Shown: positions 12,910 through 24,830 of the stretch, piece after piece | Layout of the letters: every line of letters starts with the position of its first letter | Numbering within the stretch: the stretch's first letter is position 1 | Origin: Przewalskia tangutica | Taxonomy: Eukaryota; Streptophyta; Magnoliopsida; Solanales; Solanaceae | DNA: 64,000 nucleotides | Assembly (NCBI GenBank): GCA_029844215.1 | Contig: CM056738.1 | Coordinates: 68,167,593-68,231,592, forward strand | Direction of reading: 5' to 3' | Made by a program: the position numbers and the translations under genes | Notes under the pieces: generated by a model | What the model saw: the letters and a program-made list of their open reading frames with translations, nothing else | What the model was told of the DNA's origin: nothing | Databases searched by the model: none

Positions 12910-13165
12910 GTGGTATAACGATCTTGGGGACTTACCCTCGATATACTCTTACCTGAAGCCGGATGGTATAACGATCTGGGGACTTACCCTCGATATACTC
13001 TTACATCGGCGGATGGTATAACGATCTTGGGGACTTACCCGCGATATACTCTTACATCTGGAGAAGGTGGTATGGCGATCTTGGGGCTTTCCCATATACT
13101 CTTACCCGGAGAAGGTGGTATAACGATCTTGGGGCTTGCCTCGATATACTCTTACCCTAGCTCAA
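12910..13165. repeat. Minisatellite in T2 LTR, 48-55 bp period
   Basis: Five units start near 12911, 12964, 13014, 13069 and 13117. Each has TGGTATAACGATC followed by TGGGG and TCGATATACTCTTAC. Confidence 0.85.
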
Positions 13166-14342
13166 ATCACATCATATCATAATCATAAATAAGTTAAGAA
13201 AACTTATAACTTCTTATTAGTCTTGTTCATATACCCTCTCATTTTAGTTTACTTAAGGCACTTAATCATATCTTTAATAAAAGAAAACCAGGAATTTAAC
13301 CCAAGTACTACATACTTCAACTCTTTTAAAAGTGACTATTTTTCATACATAAAATCTTTGGGCAATTGATGCCTTAAAATCAATTTGTCTTTCATAAATC
13401 AAATCATTTGTCCTTACTTGTCTTACTTAGAGTAAACCTCTTCTCATTAACCTTTTATAAAGCTAATAAACCAACTTCCCATAAAGTTTTTATATTAACC
13501 CTACACTTTAGTAAAATTACACTTTTCCCCTAACCAAGGGACTTATACATTCTTAAAATGAAACAAGTCTTTATATACTTAAAACAAGTAAGAATACCAA
13601 ATCTTGTACGTCTACCGTACTACATAGTTACATCTATTCATGCTCAAGAGATAGGAAAGCTCCACATACCTCTTCGGTCAATCCGCTTGCTAAGTCCAAC
13701 TACCGCAAGTAATATGTCAACATATAATAACCATAATGCGTTTATTAACCTCTAATTTCAATGTAGAAATAATCTACGTTCAAATCCCCTAATTCTATGG
13801 AAAATTGGGCAGCATTTCCTTTGTTTCTACATACTTTGCCACCTTTCTCAAGGCCGAATTCAACATCCAAATGTCACATTTAAGGCTCAACAATCCAAAC
13901 ATATCAAAGGGGATTACACACCTAAACTTGGGTGTGTAAAATTCTGCCCCAAAAGGTATAACAATTCACTTAACAATTCTAAGGTAGTTTTTAGGCTACA
14001 ACATGCTCATAATATCTTCTTAACCAAATCTTTCATATCCAAACCACATTTCTTACATGCAAGGACTCTAAGTGCATTATTTACTACTACATATCCCTTC
14101 TTCTTCACATGCAACATTAATAACTAACCACAAGAGAAGAAATGTTACCTTAAAGCTTTAGCCAAACTTATTCCAACAACTTTGCTAGCCTCCTTTTCAA
14201 GAACACCACCACAATAACACCAAAAAGCTAGCCACAAGCTTCCTTCTTGTCCTTAACTTTTCAGATTTTTCTTAGGCTTAAATTCCTCTTGGAATTTGTA
14301 TAGAGAGGAGCTTAGAGAGAGAGAGAGAGGGATTTGAAAGAT

Positions 14343-14365
14343 GACCAAGTCTTCAAGACTTGGTC
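14343..14365. promoter_or_regulatory. Palindrome beside the T2 LTR TATA box
   Basis: GACCAAGTCTT, one base, then its exact reverse complement: a 23-bp dyad just downstream (minus strand) of TTATATTG. The same palindrome stands at 39612-39635 in LTR B. Confidence 0.7.
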
Positions 14366-14931
14366 AATATAAGGCATGCAAGAAATCAGATGGGGGGGGG
14401 GGGGGGGGACACTTGTCACCCTTCCAAGGTCTTTTAAAAGAGAAAGCTGATTTTTCCTAAGTTTTTCCGCCAGAATCTCGCTTAGCGCCAGCGCGACGGC
14501 TGGCGGCGCTGAAACCTCTACGGACTCTCGGAACTTCCGGCGCCGCGACCCTGCTGTCCTGGCGCCGCGGAGCTGCAACTTCAGCGACCCCTCAGTATAT
14601 CCGGCGCCGCAGCCCTGCATCCGGCGCCGCGGCCCTGTCACCTTTGCCTGAAACGCATTTCTGTCCGTCTGCGCACTGAACTTGTAACTCCCATAACTTT
14701 CTACTCCGACGTCCTATCGACGAACGGTTGGTTGCGTTGGAAATTAGACTCAACGAACTACGCCCTAGGCCTTTGAAACACTTAGGAACTCTCAACGTAC
14801 CGGTTCATAACCCGCCTCAAAGTTGACTAAAACCCGTCCGAACAATCCGTCAACTTATCTTTCGAAAAATTTTAAGTCTTATTCTCCTTCGCACGCTCTC
14901 ACACGTGTGGCCAGAACTACGGGGTATAACA

Positions 14932-15053
14932 ACAGGATCCCTTTGTTATGATATTATGATTTTTCTTAAGCTTCTGTTGGTTATATGCGATGTGTGGGTA
15001 AAAGGGTGTCCAGGTAGGGTACCAGTCGCGGCCCATCGGTTCGGGTCCTGACA
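14932..15053 (+). mobile_element. End of the 5' LTR of gypsy element T3
   Basis: 122 bp that match the last bases of the T3 3' LTR (26344-26465): the CCCTTTGTTATG...TTATATGCGATGTGTGG block, then the terminal hairpin and GGGTCCTGACA. The rest of this LTR was displaced left of the window by insertion of T2 at 14931. Confidence 0.88.
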
Positions 15054-15258
15054 AAAGTAGTATCAGAGCAGTTCTTCCTCAGAATGTCTACAGACCGTGT
15101 GCAGTAGAGTCTTGGTTATCGGTGTGTTGTGCACCATACCTATAAATAGGAGGCTATAGTACATTTAAGATTGGTTTATATTCTTTCATCTCATAGGTCG
15201 TGCGATAGAGCTGTGTTAGTAGGGTAATCCCTATCTAACGTATTATTGTGTTACAACT
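15054..15258 (+). other. T3 leader with primer binding site
   Basis: TAGTATCAGAGC at 15058-15069 is the Met-tRNA primer site with one G-to-A change. The non-coding leader that follows runs to the gag ATG. Confidence 0.82.
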
Positions 15259-16640
15259 ATGCCTCCAAGGAAAGAGACAGTTGCCCAGAAGGGCAAATCA
15301 GTAGCAGGAGCTACTAGTCAGACACAGAGAGTTACTAGGGCACATGCCTAGTCTATGCATGAGATTGTGCGCCAGTCGGCGAGCTCAGTTACACCGCCAT
15401 CACCAGATGAGCTTAGAGCAGCTCCAGAGGCCTCGATACTTGAGCCTCCAGTTCCTCAGCCAGGAGCAGATGATAGGGCCATAAGAGATGCAGTTCAGCT
15501 GCTTACTAGGTTGGTGGCAGGGCATAACCGAAGATAGGGACTAGGAGTTGACCCTAGGTCTGACAGTTTGAGGGGTTCGTGACTTCTTGAATTGTAACCC
15601 TCTAGAGTTTTTCGGGTCAGAGCCCGAGAATGATCTATAGGAGTTCATCCGACAGATGCAACGTACGCTGAGGGTAATCAAGGCTTCGGAGACTGAGTCT
15701 GTGGAGTTGGCTTCATATAGGATGCGGGATATAGCTACTAACTGGTACGAGTCTTGGGAGTTGTCTAGAGGAGAGGATGTTCCTCCAGCTACATGGGATG
15801 AGTTTACAGAGGCATTCCTTGGCCACTTCTTACCACAGAGATGAGGAGGGCTAGAGTTGACAGATTCCTACCGTTGAGGCAGAGTGGCAGGACCATTCGC
15901 GAGTATAGCCTTGAGTTTGATTCATTGGATAGATATGCGCCTACGATTGTGGTTGATATGGCCGATAGAGTTCATAGCTATGTGATGGGACTCGATCGCT
16001 ATTTGACTGATGGTTGTATGGCAGTGGCTCTTCAGCCAGGTATGGATATTGCCCAGATACAGGCGTATGCGCAGGGTTGGAGGAGCGATATAGACGTCGT
16101 CAGCCAACAGAGAGCACGACCGAGTCTAGCATAAGAGGGCTAGGTCGGCTGGATATTTTGGTGAGTTTCGAGGCGGGAAGCCTCAGCAGCAGGGTAGATA
16201 TTCTTCCCAGCCAGCATAGAGTGTACCCTCACAGTCTACGGGCAGGAGGTTCGATTGCACAGGGTATTTAAGAGCTGGTCAGGGCTCTCGGGCTTCAGGT
16301 TCACAGGTGCACAGGGGTTCTATTCAGTCGAGGCCACCTTTGCCTCGGTGTCCTCGGTGCGGTAGACATAATTTTGGGGAGTGTCGCGTTCCTACAGGTG
16401 CTTGTTTTTCTTGTGGCTGTCAAGGCCATATGAGGAGGGAATTTCCTTTTAGAGATGGTATAGCTAGGATGACTCAGCCTACTGGGTCAGTTGTTGGTTC
16501 GTCATCTACTATAGCTATGCGCCCCGTAGGGTAGGGTGTTCACATGCCAGTAGGCCGTGGTAGAGGTCGTGGCAGAGTTTCTAGTTCTGGTGGTCCTTCG
16601 AACCGCATTTATGCTTTGGCTAGTAGACACGACCAGTAGG
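15259..16640 (+). pseudogene. gag of Tekay-type gypsy element T3 (broken)
   Basis: Starts with ATGCCTCCAAGG at 15259. A stop follows about 30 codons in, and the frame is later broken near 15537, 15840 and 16134. Capsid-like similarity is strong in 15656-15844 (RVIKASETESVELASYRMRD; W.EFTEAFLGHFLP) and 15841-16134 (MRRARVDRFLPLRQSGRTI; ADRVHSYVMGLDRYL). The zinc-binding region at 16307-16534 reads CPRCGRHNFGEC then CFSCGCQGHMRREF, with the last Cys of the CCHC box changed to Phe. A Gly/Arg-rich tail (GRGRGRGR) follows. Gag packages the element RNA in related elements. Confidence 0.88.
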
Positions 16641-19600
16641 CATCACCGGATGTTCTCACAGGTATATTATTGATCTTTTTCCATGACGTATATGCCTTGA
16701 TAGATCCAGGTTCCACTTTATCCTATATATCTCCCCTTATTGCTATTAGAATTGAGATAGAACCTAAGTCGATATAACCTTTTGAGCTAGCTACACCGGT
16801 AGGAGATTTGGTCATAGCTAAGCGGGTATATAAAAAGTGTTCGGTGGGTATATATAGTCGTCATAGCATAGCAGATTTGATAGAGCTAGACATGACTGAC
16901 TTTGATGTGATTATGGGTATGGATTGGTTAGCTTCATGTTATGCTAACGTTGATTGTAGAGAGAAGTTGGTTCGATTTCAGTTTCGAGGCGAACCAGTTA
17001 TAGAATGGAAAGGGAATACTGCATCGCCGAGGGGTAAGTTTATTTCATACCTCAAGGCAACAAAGATTGTCAGAAAAGACTATATTTATCACTTGGTTCG
17101 AGTGCATGATACATAAGCTGAGGTACCGACTCTTCAGTCAGTTCTGGTAGTTAGTGAGTTCCCAGATGTATTCCCAGATAATCTTTCGGGTCTTCCTCCA
17201 GAATGGGAGATAGAGTTCACTATAGATTCACTACCAGATACCCAACCCATATCTATTCTCCCTATAGAATTGCACATGTAGAGCTGAAGGAATTGAAAGA
17301 GCAGTTGAGAGACTTGTTGGAAAAAAACTTCATTAAGCCTAGCACATCTCCTTGGGGAGCACCGGTATTATTTGTGAAGAAGAAAGATGGATCGCTGCGG
17401 ATGTGTATTGATTATAGGCAGTTGAATAAGGTGACAATTAAGAGCAGGTATCCCCTCCCCAGGATTGATGATTTATTTGACCAATTGCAGGGTGCCAAGT
17501 GTTTTTCGAAGATAGACTTACGGTCAGGTTATCATCAGGTGCGGATCAGGGAGGCAGATATTCTAAGGACAACATTCAGGACCCGATACGGGCATTATGA
17601 GTTTAACGTGATATCTTTTGGATTGACCAATGCTCCAGCGGTATTTATGGACTTGATGAACCGGGTGTTTAAGTCATTCTTGGATATGTTTGTTATCGTG
17701 TTCATTGATGATATTCTGGTCTATTCATGATCAGAAGAGGAGCATGCAGACCATTTGAGGACGGTACTTAAGATACTCTAGCACCAGAAGTTGTATGCTA
17801 AGTTTTCTAAGTGTGAATTCTGGTTGGCCTCAGTGGCATTCTTGGGGAATATTATTGGAGCTGATGGTGTTCACGTGGATACACAGAAGATTGAGGCAGT
17901 TAAGACTTGGCCCAGACCTACGACACCTACTGAGGTACGCAGTTTTCTGGGGCTAGCAGGGTATTACATGAGGTTTGTGGAAAATTTTGCCTCGATCTCA
18001 GCGCCTTTGACTAGGCTAACTCAGAGGGCAGCTAAGTTTCAATGGACGGATGCTTGTGAGCAAGGCTTCCAGTTGTTGAAGGATAAGTTGACTACGGCTC
18101 CAGTTCTAACTCTTTCTGAGGGACTAGAGGGTTATGTTATTTATTGTGATACTTCGGGTATTGGGCTAGGTTGTGTGTTGATGCAACATGGTAAAGTTAT
18201 AGCTTATGCATCCCGACAGCTCAGGAAGCACGAGAAGAATTACCCTACTCATGATTTGGAGTTAGCGGCAGTGATACATCCTTTGAAGATATGGAGACAT
18301 TATTTATGTGGAGTTCATGTTGATATTTATACGGATCACAAGAGTCTTCAATATATCTTCAAGCAGAAGGAGTTGAACTTATGACAGAGAAGGCGGTTAG
18401 AGTTACTTAAGGACTATGATGTTGATATATTGTACCACCCAGGGAAAGCCAATGTGGTAGCAGATGCTCTTAGCCGTCGATCTATGGGTAGCTTGATGGA
18501 TGTGCAACCGGAAAGGAATGAGATGGTTCGTGAGATACACCAGCTAGCGAGCCTTGGAGTCCGGTTGACCGATTCCGGAGGCAGTGGAGTTCTTATTCGA
18601 GGATTTTCCGAGTCTTCTATCGTAGAAGAGGTGAAGAGGCATCAGTATGAGGATCTTGTTCTGGCACGGTATAGATATGCAGCTCTTCGAAAGGAGAAGA
18701 CTCTATTTGAGGTTGCACCTGATGGGGTGCTACGGTATGAAGGCAGATTGTGTGTACCTGATGTTACAGGCCTACGACAGCACGTTATGGAAGAGGCACA
18801 CAATGTGCGATATTCTATTCATCCAGGGTCAACAAAAATGTATCACGACCTCAGATGCGTATATTGGTGGGATGGCATGAAAAGGGACATAGCGGGATTT
18901 GTTGCGCAGTGCCCGAATTGCCAACAGGTTAAGGTTGAGCATCAGAAGTCTGGTGGACTATTGCAGGAGATAGAGATCCCGACTTGGAAGTGGGAAGTGA
19001 TTAATATGGAATTTGTTACAGGCTTGCCTCGTACTCAGATGAAGTATGACTCCATATGGGTTATTGTGGATAGGCTGACGAAATCAACCCATTTTCTTCC
19101 AATCGAGACTACTTACTCAGTTGAGGACTATGCTAGGCTATACATCAGGGAGATTATGAGACTGCATGGGGTTCCCACATCTATTATATCAGACAGAGGA
19201 TCTCATTTTACAGCAAACTTTTAGAGATCGTTCCAGAAGGGATTGGGGACACAAGTGAGTCTTAGCACAACATTTTCATTCTCAAACTGATGGGCAGGCA
19301 GAGCGTACTATTCAGACACTAGAGGATATGTTGAGAGCATGTACTATTGATTTCAGAGGTAGCTGGGATGATCATTTACCACTCGTTAGTTTGCTTATAA
19401 TAATAGCTACCATTCTAGTAATCAGATGGCCCCGTATGGGGTCTTATATGAGAGGAAGTGCAGGTCACCTATTGATTGGTTTGATCTGGGCGAGACTAAG
19501 TAACTTGGCCCAGACAAGATTCAGCAAGTTGTGGATAAGGTGAAGCTTATCCAGGAGAGATTATTAGCAGCCCAGAGTCGACAGAAGTCGTATGCAGATA

Positions 19601-20094
19601 ATCGACGTCGACACTTAGAGTTTCAGCTTGATGATTGGGTATTCTTGAAGGTATCACCCATGAAGGGTGTGATGAGGTTCGGTAAGAAAGGGAAGCTCAA
19701 CCCGAGATTCATTGGGCCTTACCAGATTATTTACAGGGTAGACAAGGTTGCCTATGAGTTGGATCTACCCTCTGATTTGGAAGCGATACATCCGATTTTT
19801 CATGCATCGATGCTACGTAAGTGTATTGGTGATCCTTCTAGAGTATTCCCTGCAGATGATGTTCGGGTGACAGAGGAGTTGACTTATGAGGAGAGTCCCA
19901 TATTTATACTTAATCGTCAGGTGAGACAATTACGTACTAAGGATGTATCTTTCGTCAAAGTGTTGTGGTGCAACAATAATAGGGAAGAGATGACGTGGGA
20001 AGCAGAAAATGAGATGAAGAAGAAGTATCCCCACTTGTTCCCTACGCCTATAGGTAATTCGATTCCTTATTTGGCTACATTGATTGGTGAATAA
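16641..20094 (+). pseudogene. pol of Tekay-type chromovirus T3 (protease, RT, RNase H, integrase, chromodomain)
   Basis: Domain order is protease, RT, RNase H, integrase, chromodomain, which is the Tekay/Del chromovirus order. Protease: ALIDPGSTLSYIS near 16690 and DFDVIMGMDWLASCYANVDC near 16900. Reverse transcriptase at about 17270-17850, with the catalytic FIDDILVYS intact. RNase H near 18140-18370. Integrase 18790-19350: zinc-binding H..H..C..C, then VIVDRLTKS, ISDRGSHFTA and GQAERTIQ for the DDE triad. The C-terminal chromodomain-like region at about 19900-20040 (SFVKVLW..N..EEMTWEAE..M..KYPHLF) would target insertion. In-frame stops near 17114, 17728, 17779, 18382, 19222 and 19501, plus frameshifts near 17260 and 19390, make it inactive. 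Confidence 0.93.
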
Positions 20095-20419
20095 TATATG
20101 TGTTATATTGTGGCCTTTTGTGAGGCATCTTTGGGTTTGCGGAGTATTGTTAGAACTTGTAGAAGAAGAAGAGATTAAGTGAGAAAAATGTGTGTTGTGT
20201 ATTTCAGGCACAGCGCCGCGGTTCCAAAGAACAGGACTTCGGTGCTGAAACTTTAGAGAGCTACAGGAATTCCGACACCACGGCGCCAATGTGCAGGACC
20301 GCGACGCTGAAACTAACAAGTATAGGTTGATAGGTTTAGTTAAAGGAGAATATGCCGATTTTTTTAGCTTAAGACCTATTATGAACATTCAGGGACAAAA
20401 GTTTCTAAGGGGGGAAGAA
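20095..20419 (+). other. T3 3' untranslated region and polypurine tract
   Basis: Non-coding stretch between the pol stop and the 3' LTR. It includes a CpG-rich patch at 20205-20320 with GCGCCGCGG-like and GCTGAAAC motifs repeated about three times. The polypurine tract AAGGGGGGAAGAA lies at 20407-20419, immediately before the LTR TG. Confidence 0.85.
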
Positions 20420-21274
20420 TGTTACACCCCGTAATTCCAGGGCAATGAAATAAGAACGTGACTAAGGAAATAAGATTTGAACGTTGGAAGGAAAGTATAT
20501 TTACATATTATAATTTTGGATACAATAAATGTGACGACGAGAAGTAATACTAGTAGTTGAATTCTTTCCTATAAAGTTATGGACTTAGTGTTGAATTATT
20601 AAGTCTTGGTATTGTGAATCTTGAGACCGTCGAAAATTGCAAGATTTGGCTAAGTGTGGGAGATATTTTGTGAAGGGAAAGACAAGTGGAAAGTGGGGTT
20701 CATGGGTCCCCCTCCACTTGTGATATGTACACCTATTATATACAAGTCTTGCAAGACTTTGTTCACAAATATCTTCATCCTCCAAACTCTTATCTCTTCC
20801 TTCTCCTTCAAGTTTTAGAAAATCTCATAGCCAAGTGAAGAACAAGATCAACATATGTTCCAACATTAAGAACCTTAACCAAGTTCTAAGCCAAGTTAAC
20901 TTTCCAAAAACAGTGGTCACGGTTTTGGCCAAGAAAAACTGTCTTGAAACCCTAAGCTTGGAGATAAACTTTTTGGAAGGAAAACATGAAAGCAAGATAG
21001 TTATAAGCTTGTAGAGGATACGTGTGTGTTATGGTAACATGAAGAAGTGGTGTGAAAGTGAAGCAGTGGCCGAGAACTTGGGACTGTTTTGGGCTAAAGT
21101 TAAGGTAAGATTTCTTCTTCCTCTTGAAGTAATTGGAAGTTCCATGATGTTATAGTAAAGAGATGAACTTGTGTTAAGAGAAATGGAGATTAAGAAGTGC
21201 ACGTCACAGTTTGGAAAGTTAGCCGATTCTGGACAGTTTTTATATTGAATTCGATGGTTGTTATTGTTGGATAA

Positions 21275-24200
21275 TGTTACACCCCGTAATTCAAGGACAT
21301 GTTTAAGAGAATGTACGAAGGAATCAGGACTCTAAAATTGGTACGAAAGAAAGAATTGTTTTCCGAAGGAAAAATCTTCCGAACGTCGGAAAGGAAAAAT
21401 GTTCGTTGATGAGAATTAGATTCTCAAAATGCATTATTTGAAGAATATGGAATTTATTATCATTATGGAAATTTATTTTTACGGATTTGGTTACGTGGGG
21501 CCCACCCGAGAAATTTTACGTTTTGTGGGGCCCACGAGGGTTACAAAATTTTATAGACGAATGGGAGGGTGACACGTGGCACCCCCCACATAGTCTTGGA
21601 CGAAAATTAGCAAGGGTAGAATGGTCATTGACTATTGTAGATGAACAAGTCTTCAAAGCTTGAGATAATTGACCAAGTCAACTTGCCACTTGTTTGGATA
21701 TTTAATTTCCTTCATCCTTCCCACACATATGTTGTAATATTGACCCTCCATTGTGTTATATATACTACACTAGTGCAAGACCAAGTCTTCAACACTTAGA
21801 AAAAATTAGACAACTTTGTGCAAGCTTATGTTGCTCTCGGCTTTGAGGAGTTTTCCACACAAATTTTTTGTAATTTTGGTCAATTATTCACAAGACTTTA
21901 ACCCAAGGTCCCTAAGGGTATTGTAAGGATATCTCAATAGAAATATTTCGGAAAAACGACGTTTTCACGTTAGTCGCAAGGCGGAAACCTAAGTCGTTTT
22001 CATAGTTTTGGATTGGAAATGGAAGAGAAGTTGGTTGTGAACTTCTAAAGGCTTCAAATAGCGGATTGGAGCGTAAAGGAAAGGAGCTAAGAATTTCTAA
22101 GGAGCGACTTTGAATCATGGAATTTATAAGGGCTTATAAAGGTAAAAATCTTGTCGTTTTAGTAATTAAGATTACTTATTGTTGTAGCTATGGATATTAG
22201 CAAGCATGAGGTATATATTATGAAGTTTGATAAGTGTATGGATATTAGAAACCCTAATCCGAAAGTTGCATGATTAACCCTAAGATTGTAATTCAATTTG
22301 GTTATTAGTTTTAGTCGTCGCATGTTATATAAAGAAAGGATTATAGTTGTTTGAATTGTTTGCGACTATATAACATGTTAGGACGAAATTATGGATTGAA
22401 AGGAATTGGAAAGAAATAGATGTTGTTGTTGTCCTTGATATTGCCGAATATTGCCTAAGGTTATTGGATTGTTTTGTATTATTGTGGGGCGGAATTTTAC
22501 ATGTCCTATTAAGGTGTGTAATCCCCTTTGAATTGTTGGATTGTTGCGCCTTAAATGTGGCATGTTGGTTATTGATTTTCGGGCCTTGAAAAAGGTGGAA
22601 AAATACGTAGAAACAAAGGAAGTCTTCGATTTTCCGTAGAATAAGAGACCTTACACTTAGTATGATTCTACGTTAAAAAGCTAGGAGTTGATAGACATGT
22701 TATGATTAATATAGGTTGAAGTACTACGAGTAGCGTATTCTACTTGAAAGGTGGAAAAGCTAGCAAGGATAAAGTACTTGGGAGCATTTTGCAACTTGTC
22801 GCTAGTCGTCGCGAGGTATGTGAACCTCTTCTTTCTTTGGCATGATCCTACGTATGAAATATCCATGTGATAGTATTTCATGATTCCTTCTACTCTTAGA
22901 AGTTAAGAAGTATTCACGTTGTTGATTCTAAGTTAAAAGTACGTTTAAATTGTCCTAAGTCCTTACCAAGTCTTATGGGAGATGTTGGTAAGAATGGTTA
23001 GGAAGTTATGAGATTTGATTTAAAGCTATGTGTCTTGATTTATTTAAAGTAAGCAAGTTGATTTTATGTTTAAAAATGACTTGAATTTATATGTAAAAAG
23101 GGGATTGATTTTAAAAGTGGAAGTTATATGGTTTTAAAGAGAATAAGTTACTTGGTTTTGGAAGTGTATGAAACTTTATTTTTCAAGTTATGGGACTTGA
23201 TTTCTAAAGTGTAGATGATATGATTTTATAAGTATAAGTAAATGGACTTTAAAGAATGTATTTTATGAAGTTTTAAGACTATGAACTTTGATTGTCTTTT
23301 AAGGATTATGAAGTTTTAAGCGATATGATTTTAAAGAGTGTATGCTACGAGGGGTTAATATTATAAGCCTTGATTTTATGAGTGGAAATGACTAAACTTT
23401 AAAAAGTATGGCTTCTTAATTTATTTCAAAAGTTAAGAAGATGGTTTCCAAAAGAGTGTGTGACTTGAGCTTTAAAAAGAAAGGATTTTTATGATTCTTT
23501 TTAAGTATGTATGTACGTAGTATTTTTGGGTCTAGTTTCCCTAATGTTGTAAGAATAAAAGTGTCTTAAGTTCTCTAAAATGAAAGGTTGTCATAATAGC
23601 TTTATGGGAAGTTGTTATGACGACTTAAGAAGAAGTGAAAAGATGGTTTAAAAATGTTATGTAAGGAAAATCACATCGAGCCTACAAATAGGCCGGACTA
23701 TGTTATGAAATACACCGAGCCTACAAATAGGCCGGATTACGTTATGAGATACACCGAGCCTACACATAGGCCGGATTACGCCATATTACCCCGAGCCTAC
23801 ACATAGGCCGGGTTACGTCATCTTACACCGAGCTCCACAGGCGGGCCGGATTATGCTACATGATTCCACAGTACACCGAGCTCCACATGCGGGTCGGATT
23901 ATGCTACATGATTCCACAGTACACCGAGCTCCACAGGCGGGCCGGATTATACTATATGATTCCACAGTACATCGAGCTCCACAGGCGGGCCGGATTATGC
24001 TACATGATTCCACAGTACACCGAGCCCAACAGGCGGGCCGGACTATGCCACATGATTCATCAGTACACCGTGTCCCGCAAATGGGCCGGATTACGTTATC
24101 ACGTATGGATAATCAAAGTAAGCTCCCAAACAAGAGGTCCCTCCATAAAGGGTCGGATTATGTTATGTAAGATATGTAAGTTATGTGGAAAAACTTGACT

Positions 24201-24830
24201 AAATCCTTAAAGTAAGTATGTAAGAATATGATGTTAATTTTTATTGAAAGAAAGAAAAGAACGGTTAAGATACGATTGATTTCAAGAGTTAAAATGACAC
24301 GGTAGGATCTGGCATTTCATTTTTATATTTGCCCCTGTCATTTTTTTATACAGTTATGATTTGGTTATTGTACCTTATTTCTGTTCCATACTCGACTGTT
24401 GTTATCGACCCTTCGGGTGCGTTAAATGCCCGCAGGTGTTAGGTACACATGTTGGTGATCCTTGCTCTTATGATCTCTGTTCAGTTTTTGGGAAGAAACT
24501 CCATTCACTACGGAGGCTTATCTTTTGGGTACGGTTTCCCTGATGTTGTAGATTTATGTACATGCAGGGGTATGGCGGGGCCCTGTCCCGCCACAATTGT
24601 AATTCTTAGAGGTCTGTAGTCATATCTTGTGGGTCGGTTTGTAAAAAAAATAAAAAATGTAACTGCGGTTGTTTAAGTATATGTATATGTGTCCAGGGAG
24701 GTGGCCTTATTGGCTAACCTGTTGTTTTATTTTATCAGTTTCATGTATGTTCCGTTGATTATCTCTGATGTGTACCTGTAAGGGTGCCCAGGTAGGGCAC
24801 CAGTCGCGGGCCCGGGGTCGGGTCGTGACA
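21275..24830 (+). mobile_element. Solo gypsy LTR S1 (3.56 kb)
   Basis: Complete from TGTTACACCCCG to GGGTCGTGACA, with no primer site or coding region beside it. TATA box at 21756-21766 (TTATATATACT). Donor AAAG|GTAAAA at 22141, candidate mini-exon 22715-22815, minisatellite 23677-24116, hairpins 24454-24801. It sits in the T3 3' LTR: the intact homologue at about 47175 reads across the insertion point. I see no 5-bp target duplication (left GATAA, right TTGTT), so recombination may have altered one side. Confidence 0.88.
23677..24116. repeat. Two-stage minisatellite in S1 (37-39 bp, then 48 bp)
   Basis: The CCGAGC anchor recurs at about 23677, 23716, 23755, 23792 and 23829 (steps 39, 39, 37, 37). 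It then recurs at 23877, 23925, 23973, 24021 and 24069 (steps of exactly 48). The later units gained the block CTACATGATTCCACAGTA. Unit core: CGAGC..CA.A.GCGGGCCGGATTA. The repeat accounts for the open frames on both strands. Confidence 0.92.

Larger units (their letters stand above)
12141..14931 (-). mobile_element. 5' LTR of gypsy element T2 (2.8 kb)
   Basis: On the minus strand it starts TGTTATACCCCG at 14931 and ends TGACA at 12141-12145. It contains a TATA-like TTATATTG at 14366-14373, a start-site palindrome (14343-14365), a 17-base G run (14392-14408), a CpG-rich block (14465-14640), a donor AAG|GTAACA at 14149, a minisatellite (12910-13165) and the conserved hairpins near its end. T2 sits in the 5' LTR of T3; its own 3' LTR is left of the window. 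Confidence 0.88.

Noticed and set aside
14392..14408. G17 run, and the G15 run at 46236-46250, as possible G-quadruplex elements
   Set aside because: Homopolymer tracts in decayed LTRs with no conserved counterpart; assembly length may also be unreliable.
15058..15069. Possible tRNA genes at TGGTATCAGAGC sites (also 42778, 45443, 57677)
   Set aside because: These are primer binding sites next to LTR ends; no cloverleaf is present.
19930..20388. 152-codon minus-strand frame
   Set aside because: Antisense to the T3 chromodomain end and the repetitive 3' untranslated region; no domain.
23813..24198. Repetitive open frames on both strands
   Set aside because: Produced by the 48-bp minisatellite in S1.
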